DNA from: an uncultured Acidobacteriota bacterium
GTDB lineage: Bacteria; Acidobacteriota; Vicinamibacteria; Vicinamibacterales; UBA8438
Assembly (NCBI GenBank): GCA_937888665.1
Contig: CALBET010001236.1
Span: 1 to 10,061, forward strand
Direction of reading: 5' to 3'
DNA length: 10,061 nucleotides
Part shown: positions 7,102-10,061 of the stretch, piece after piece
How positions within the stretch are numbered: the first letter of the stretch is position 1
How the letters are laid out: each line of letters opens with the position of its first letter
Program-made: the position numbers and the translations under genes
Notes under the pieces: generated by a model
Told to the model about the DNA's origin: nothing
Database searches by the model: none
The model's input: the letters and a program-made list of their open reading frames with translations, nothing else

Positions 7102-7694
7102 GCGATTCGGCGCTCCACCGCCGCCAGGCTGAATACCACCACGCCGAGCCAGGCGTTGAGCCCAGCGGCGGCATGGACAGTGCCGCTCAGCCCCAGCGCG
7201 CGCATGAGCACCGTGGCGCCGAGGTAGGCGCCGGCCGCGGCGCCGAGCGTATTGGCGAAATACAGCGTGCCCACCGAGCGTCCGACATTGCCGGAGTGAG
7301 CCGCCCCGTGCGCGACCAGCAGCGGGAGCGTCGCGCCCATCAGTGTCGTGGGAATCACCACGAGCAGGAACGCCACGACTCCCGTGGCCAGATGACCGAT
7401 ACCCACGGTCCATCCGGCGACCACGTCAAAGAGGTCGAGGCTGAAATACCCGAAGAGTCCGATCCCGAGCTCGGACGCGGCGAACAGCGCGACGGTCGCG
7501 TCGGGGTAGGTTCGCGACAGGACGCCACCGGCGAGGCTGCCCAGCCCCAGCCCGAGCATGAACGCGGTCACGACGATGGTGGCGGACACCGCATCCAGTC
7601 CGTAGATCACGAAAAGCGCCCGCTGCCAGGCGATCTGGTAGATCAGCGCCGCGGCGCCGGACAGGAAAAAAATGACCGCGATCCAAGGTCTCAT
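7098..7694 (-). CDS. MFS-like membrane protein (N-terminal half of a split fused spermidine synthase)
   Basis: 198-aa integral membrane protein with about six hydrophobic helices and no soluble domain. It opens with the family motif FFLSGAAALIYQIAWQR (9-25). TAFMLGLGLGSLAGG (43-57), PTTLMGATLPLLVAHG (115-130) and LYFANTLGAAAGA (144-156) are typical of the first repeat of the membrane region in long fused 'MFS/spermidine synthase' proteins. In those proteins a second repeat opening with a similar SG..AL..E.LW.R motif follows, and that is exactly how the next gene begins. The stop overlaps that gene's GTG by 4 nt. The two are therefore best read as one protein divided in two, by evolution or by a frameshift or sequencing error. 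The ATG at 7694 fits the family N-terminus; no good ribosome site is visible. Transported substrate, if any, is unknown. Confidence 0.82.
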   Translation of the reverse strand: MRPWIAVIFFLSGAAALIYQIAWQRALFVIYGLDAVSATIVVTAFMLGLGLGSLAGGVLSRTYPDATVALFAASELGIGLFGYFSLDLFDVVAGWTVGIGHLATGVVAFLLVVIPTTLMGATLPLLVAHGAAHSGNVGRSVGTLYFANTLGAAAGAYLGATVLMRALGLSGTVHAAAGLNAWLGVVVFSLAAVERRIA

Positions 7695-7755
7695 CTGGCC
7701 GACTATGTTATCCGGTCGGCGCGACAGGTGGGTACCTGCGGCCCGCCCGCGGTCT

Positions 7756-8904
7756 TCAGGTGGACACTGGTGGTGACGGTCGGGTCAGGAGCGCCAGGGC
7801 TTCGACCTGCCCCGTTTGCGGCATCATGTCGATGGGCTGCATGGAATGGACCCGGAAGCCCTGCCGGTGCAGGATGTCGAGGTCGCGGCCCAGGGTCGTC
7901 GGGTCGCACGACAGGTAGGCCAGTTTCGTCACCGGGCACCGGGAGACGGCGTCGAGCACCGCTTCCCGCGCGCCGGCGCGGGAGGGGTTCAGCACGACCG
8001 CGTCTGGCGCCTCCTCCCGGAGCCGGTCGAGGCCACGCTCCACCGCGACGGCCGACACCGAGACGTCGGAGACCCGACGCGCACGGATTGTCGACTTCAG
8101 GTCGGCGATGGCGCTGCGGCTACCTTCCGAAAACAACACCCGACGGAACTGCCGCCGTAGCGCGAAGCCGTGGGTTCCGACCCCGGCATAGAGGTCGGCG
8201 AGCACGTCGCCGCGCCCGAAGAACTTCTCCATGAGTGTGTGGATGGTCGGCAAGAGCGCGAGGTTGACCTGGAAAAAGGCGGCCGGAGATACCCGGAGCC
8301 GATAGCCCGCGTGGTCGACCCAGACCTCGCGCTCGCCCCAGAGCGGACGGACCGAGCCCCGAATGACCTGGGAGTCCGTACCCGGGTTGAGGTTGACCGA
8401 GATACCGTTGACGGCGGGGCACTGTCTCCTGAGTCCGTCGACCGGGAATGACTGGCGTTGCGTCGTCCGGAAGACGAGCGTGAGGTGTTGGCGGGTCGCA
8501 TCAGTCCCGCACCGGACGTCAATGTGCCGTAACGTGGGCGGGATGTGCCGTGAGGTCTCTAGAAATCGACGGATCCGGCGGGTGGTGTCGAGCACCTCCG
8601 GGAGCAGCACTCGACAGTCTGGCGCATCGACGATTTCCCGGGTGCCGGCGCGGAAGTAGCCCATCCGGAGGCCGCGGCGGGACATCCCGACCGCCATCTT
8701 CGCCCGGTTGCGGTACCCGTCCCGGAGGGGCGACGGCACGCACGGCAGGGGTCGGACCTGTCGGAGGCTCGGGTGTTTCCGCAAGGCCTGCGCCAGGATG
8801 TCGCGTTTGCGTTGCAGTTGGCGCTCGTACCCCACACCGAGCAGGCCGCAAGCGCCGCAGTCCTCGGCGTGGGGGCAATGGATCGGGTGGGTATCGTCTT
8901 CCAT
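7756..8904 (-). CDS. RNA m5U methyltransferase, RlmC/RlmD/TrmA family, lacking TRAM domain
   Basis: Iron-sulfur, SAM-dependent enzyme family that makes 5-methyluridine in 23S rRNA or tRNA. The 382-aa protein starts directly with the cluster-binding cysteines: C10-x5-C16-x2-C19, plus a fourth at C97 (APDCRVL). There is no N-terminal TRAM domain, as in E. coli RlmC and unlike RlmD or RlmCD. The methyltransferase half shows FFQVN (210-214), the SAM loop DLYAGVGTHG (237-246), the nucleophile in LSCDP (C333) and the general base in QVEALALL (E368). Oddities: the usual DPPR motif reads NPSR (306-309), so a normally conserved Asp is Asn, and the segment after E260 (GSRSAIADLKSTI) lacks the usual Asn. 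The enzyme may be intact with drifted motifs or altered in activity. Target base cannot be told from sequence. The ATG at 8904 places the first cysteine at residue 10. It is the first gene of the minus-strand group and ends 61 nt before the next start, so linkage to that gene is possible but not certain. Confidence 0.85.
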   Translation of the reverse strand: MEDDTHPIHCPHAEDCGACGLLGVGYERQLQRKRDILAQALRKHPSLRQVRPLPCVPSPLRDGYRNRAKMAVGMSRRGLRMGYFRAGTREIVDAPDCRVLLPEVLDTTRRIRRFLETSRHIPPTLRHIDVRCGTDATRQHLTLVFRTTQRQSFPVDGLRRQCPAVNGISVNLNPGTDSQVIRGSVRPLWGEREVWVDHAGYRLRVSPAAFFQVNLALLPTIHTLMEKFFGRGDVLADLYAGVGTHGFALRRQFRRVLFSEGSRSAIADLKSTIRARRVSDVSVSAVAVERGLDRLREEAPDAVVLNPSRAGAREAVLDAVSRCPVTKLAYLSCDPTTLGRDLDILHRQGFRVHSMQPIDMMPQTGQVEALALLTRPSPPVST

Positions 8905-8995
8905 GAACAGGCGTACAATACGTCAAACCTTCACCGCCCCGCCGGGCGCCACGAGGGGCCGCACGGAGATCGCGCTCCGCGGCCTCGTCGTGGGA
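8905..8995. promoter_or_regulatory. Divergent intergenic region, likely promoter(s)
   Basis: About 90 nt separate the divergent starts of the m5U methyltransferase and the YgiQ-like gene, so promoters for both would be expected in or near it. The only AT-rich patch is 8914-8931. On the plus strand it contains TACAAT (8914-8919), five of six matches to a -10 box, but no acceptable -35 sits about 17 nt upstream. On the minus strand TTGACG (8921-8926) resembles a -35 box, but the spaced -10 would fall inside the start codon region. Actual promoter positions are not settled by the sequence. Confidence 0.25.
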
Positions 8996-10061
8996 ATGAC
9001 CGCAGAGACATCCATGCCGAGTGTTCGCGCCCTCGATCCGCCCGGGTCGACCGGAAACATGCTGGCGGAGCTGGCCGCGCCGTCGCCGCGTGCCGCCCGG
9101 GCCGCGCTCCCCATGACTGCCGGCGAGATGCGGCAGCGGGGCTGGGACGCGGTTGACGTGGTCTTCGTGACCGGCGACGCCTACATCGACCACCCGAGCT
9201 TCGCCATGGCCATCCTCGGTCGGATTCTCGAGGCGGCCGGCTTTCGGGTCGGCATCCTGTCCCAACCGGACTGGCACTCCGACAAGGATTGGACCCGGTT
9301 CGGCCGGCCGCGGCTGTTCTTCGCCATCAGCGCCGGCAACATGGACTCGATGATCAACCACTACACGGCCAACCGGAAGGTGCGCAATGACGATGCGTAC
9401 TCGCCCGGCGGCCGGATTGGGCTGCGGCCGGATCGCGCGACGCTGTCCTACTGTCAGCGCGCGCGAGAGGCGTACCGCGACGTGCCGGTGATTGCCGGTG
9501 GGGTTGAGGCATCGCTTCGGCGTCTGGCCCATTACGACTACTGGAGCGATACGGTTCGCCGCTCGATTCTGCTGGATTGCAAGGCGGATCTGCTCGTCTA
9601 CGGTATGGGGGAGGAAGGCATTGTTGAGATAGCCCGTCGCCTCGAGGCGGGGGAGACGGCACGCGACCTCCGCGACATGCGCGGGGTGACTTTCGCGCTC
9701 GGGGCGTCTGAAACACCGCCCGCCGACGCCTTGATGCTGCCGTCGTTCGAGGAGGTTCGTGACGACACGCTCGCCTTCGCCGAGGCGACGAAGATGATTC
9801 ACAACGAGACCAACCCCTACAACGCGCAGCGGTTGATGCAGGCGCACGACCGGCGGGTGATCGTCTGTAACCGACCGGCGCTCCCGATTTCGCAGCCCGC
9901 GATGGATCGGGTCTACGGGCTGCCCTACACTCGGCGGCCCCACCCGACCTACACCGACCCGATCCCGGCCTTCGAGATGATCAAGGACTCGGTGACGATC
10001 ATGCGCGGCTGTTTCGGCGGGTGTACGTTCTGCTCGATCACCACCCATCAGGGACGGATCA
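8996..10061 (+). CDS. YgiQ-family radical SAM protein (UPF0313), 3' end outside the window
   Basis: Partial gene; about 355 residues are present and the frame is open at the window end. Strong family signatures follow in order: ALPMTAGEMRQRGWD (37-51), VTGDAYIDHPSFAMAILGR (58-76), AGNMDSMINHYTANRK (113-128), PDRATLSY, IAGGVEASLRRLAHYDYWSD (166-185), GMGEEGIVEIARRL, HNETNPYNAQ and GLPYTRRPHPTY. The radical SAM cluster motif C339-x3-C343-x2-C346 (RGCFGGCTFC) appears just before the edge, so the TIM-barrel core lies beyond it. The reaction of this family is, to my knowledge, not established; radical chemistry using a 4Fe-4S cluster and SAM is inferred from the motif. Start choice is uncertain: in-frame ATGs occur at 8996, 9014, 9059 and 9113. 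Homology reaches upstream of 9113, so 8996 or 9014 is preferred; 9014 has a weak purine-rich AGAG upstream. It diverges from the m5U methyltransferase gene. Confidence 0.92.
   Translation, partial: MTAETSMPSVRALDPPGSTGNMLAELAAPSPRAARAALPMTAGEMRQRGWDAVDVVFVTGDAYIDHPSFAMAILGRILEAAGFRVGILSQPDWHSDKDWTRFGRPRLFFAISAGNMDSMINHYTANRKVRNDDAYSPGGRIGLRPDRATLSYCQRAREAYRDVPVIAGGVEASLRRLAHYDYWSDTVRRSILLDCKADLLVYGMGEEGIVEIARRLEAGETARDLRDMRGVTFALGASETPPADALMLPSFEEVRDDTLAFAEATKMIHNETNPYNAQRLMQAHDRRVIVCNRPALPISQPAMDRVYGLPYTRRPHPTYTDPIPAFEMIKDSVTIMRGCFGGCTFCSITTHQGRI

Noticed and set aside
7102..7413. N-terminal extension of the synthase-like protein to an ATG at 7413
   Set aside because: The extra 104 residues are Arg/Gly-rich and overlap the coding frame of the upstream membrane protein; homology starts at the GTG at 7101.
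7173..8234. 353-codon plus-strand frame across the membrane protein and the m5U methyltransferase
   Set aside because: Rich in Arg, Gly and Glu, without motifs, and antisense to two well-supported genes.
8519..10048. Long open frame of 509 codons on the minus strand opposite the YgiQ-like gene
   Set aside because: Its product is Arg/Gly/His-rich with no recognisable domain, while the opposite strand has unmistakable YgiQ motifs and the region near 8519-8904 has the m5U methyltransferase in another frame. It is a GC-driven antisense shadow.
1..10061. CRISPR array, tRNA/rRNA genes, insertion sequence or toxin-antitoxin/defence cassette
   Set aside because: No regularly spaced repeats, cloverleaf or rRNA-like segments, transposase motifs or known defence domains were seen on either strand.

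Overview
The window is a GC-rich, densely coded stretch of a Gram-negative bacterial chromosome. An outer-membrane DUF5916-type barrel, GTG and TTG start candidates, a membrane protein with a spermidine-synthase-like domain, and a paraoxonase/SMP-30-like propeller together resemble Acidobacteriota (Vicinamibacteria-like) metagenome genomes. That assignment is inference from gene content, not from a marker gene. No tRNA, rRNA, CRISPR array, transposase or phage gene was seen.

Layout. Positions 30-2522 (+) encode a large exported protein with a CBM9-like domain followed by a DUF5916 outer-membrane barrel. A small SAM-dependent methyltransferase (2548-3231, +) follows 25 nt later. Next comes an SMP-30/gluconolactonase-like beta-propeller (about 3191-4045, +) that seems to have lost its N-terminal part. 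The intergenic stretch 4046-4282 separates convergent genes and holds a cluster of short palindromes resembling a REP-type element.

From 8904 down to 4283 four genes run on the minus strand: a TRAM-less RNA m5U methyltransferase of the RlmC/RlmD/TrmA family; a 198-residue membrane protein and a 516-residue membrane plus spermidine-synthase-like protein, which overlap by 4 nt and look like the two halves of one fused 'MFS/spermidine synthase' protein; and ornithine aminotransferase (rocD). Diverging from this group, a YgiQ-family radical SAM protein (UPF0313) starts near 8996 (+) and runs off the window end.

Functional reading. The most coherent piece is the minus-strand run, where rocD sits directly downstream of a spermidine-synthase-like membrane protein. 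Both names touch ornithine/polyamine chemistry, but the synthase-like domain lacks the usual catalytic acidic motif, so a shared pathway is not shown. I do not see a convincing new multi-gene system. The items most worth a second look are the split synthase-like gene, the truncated propeller gene, the unusual active-site motif in the m5U methyltransferase, and the palindrome cluster.
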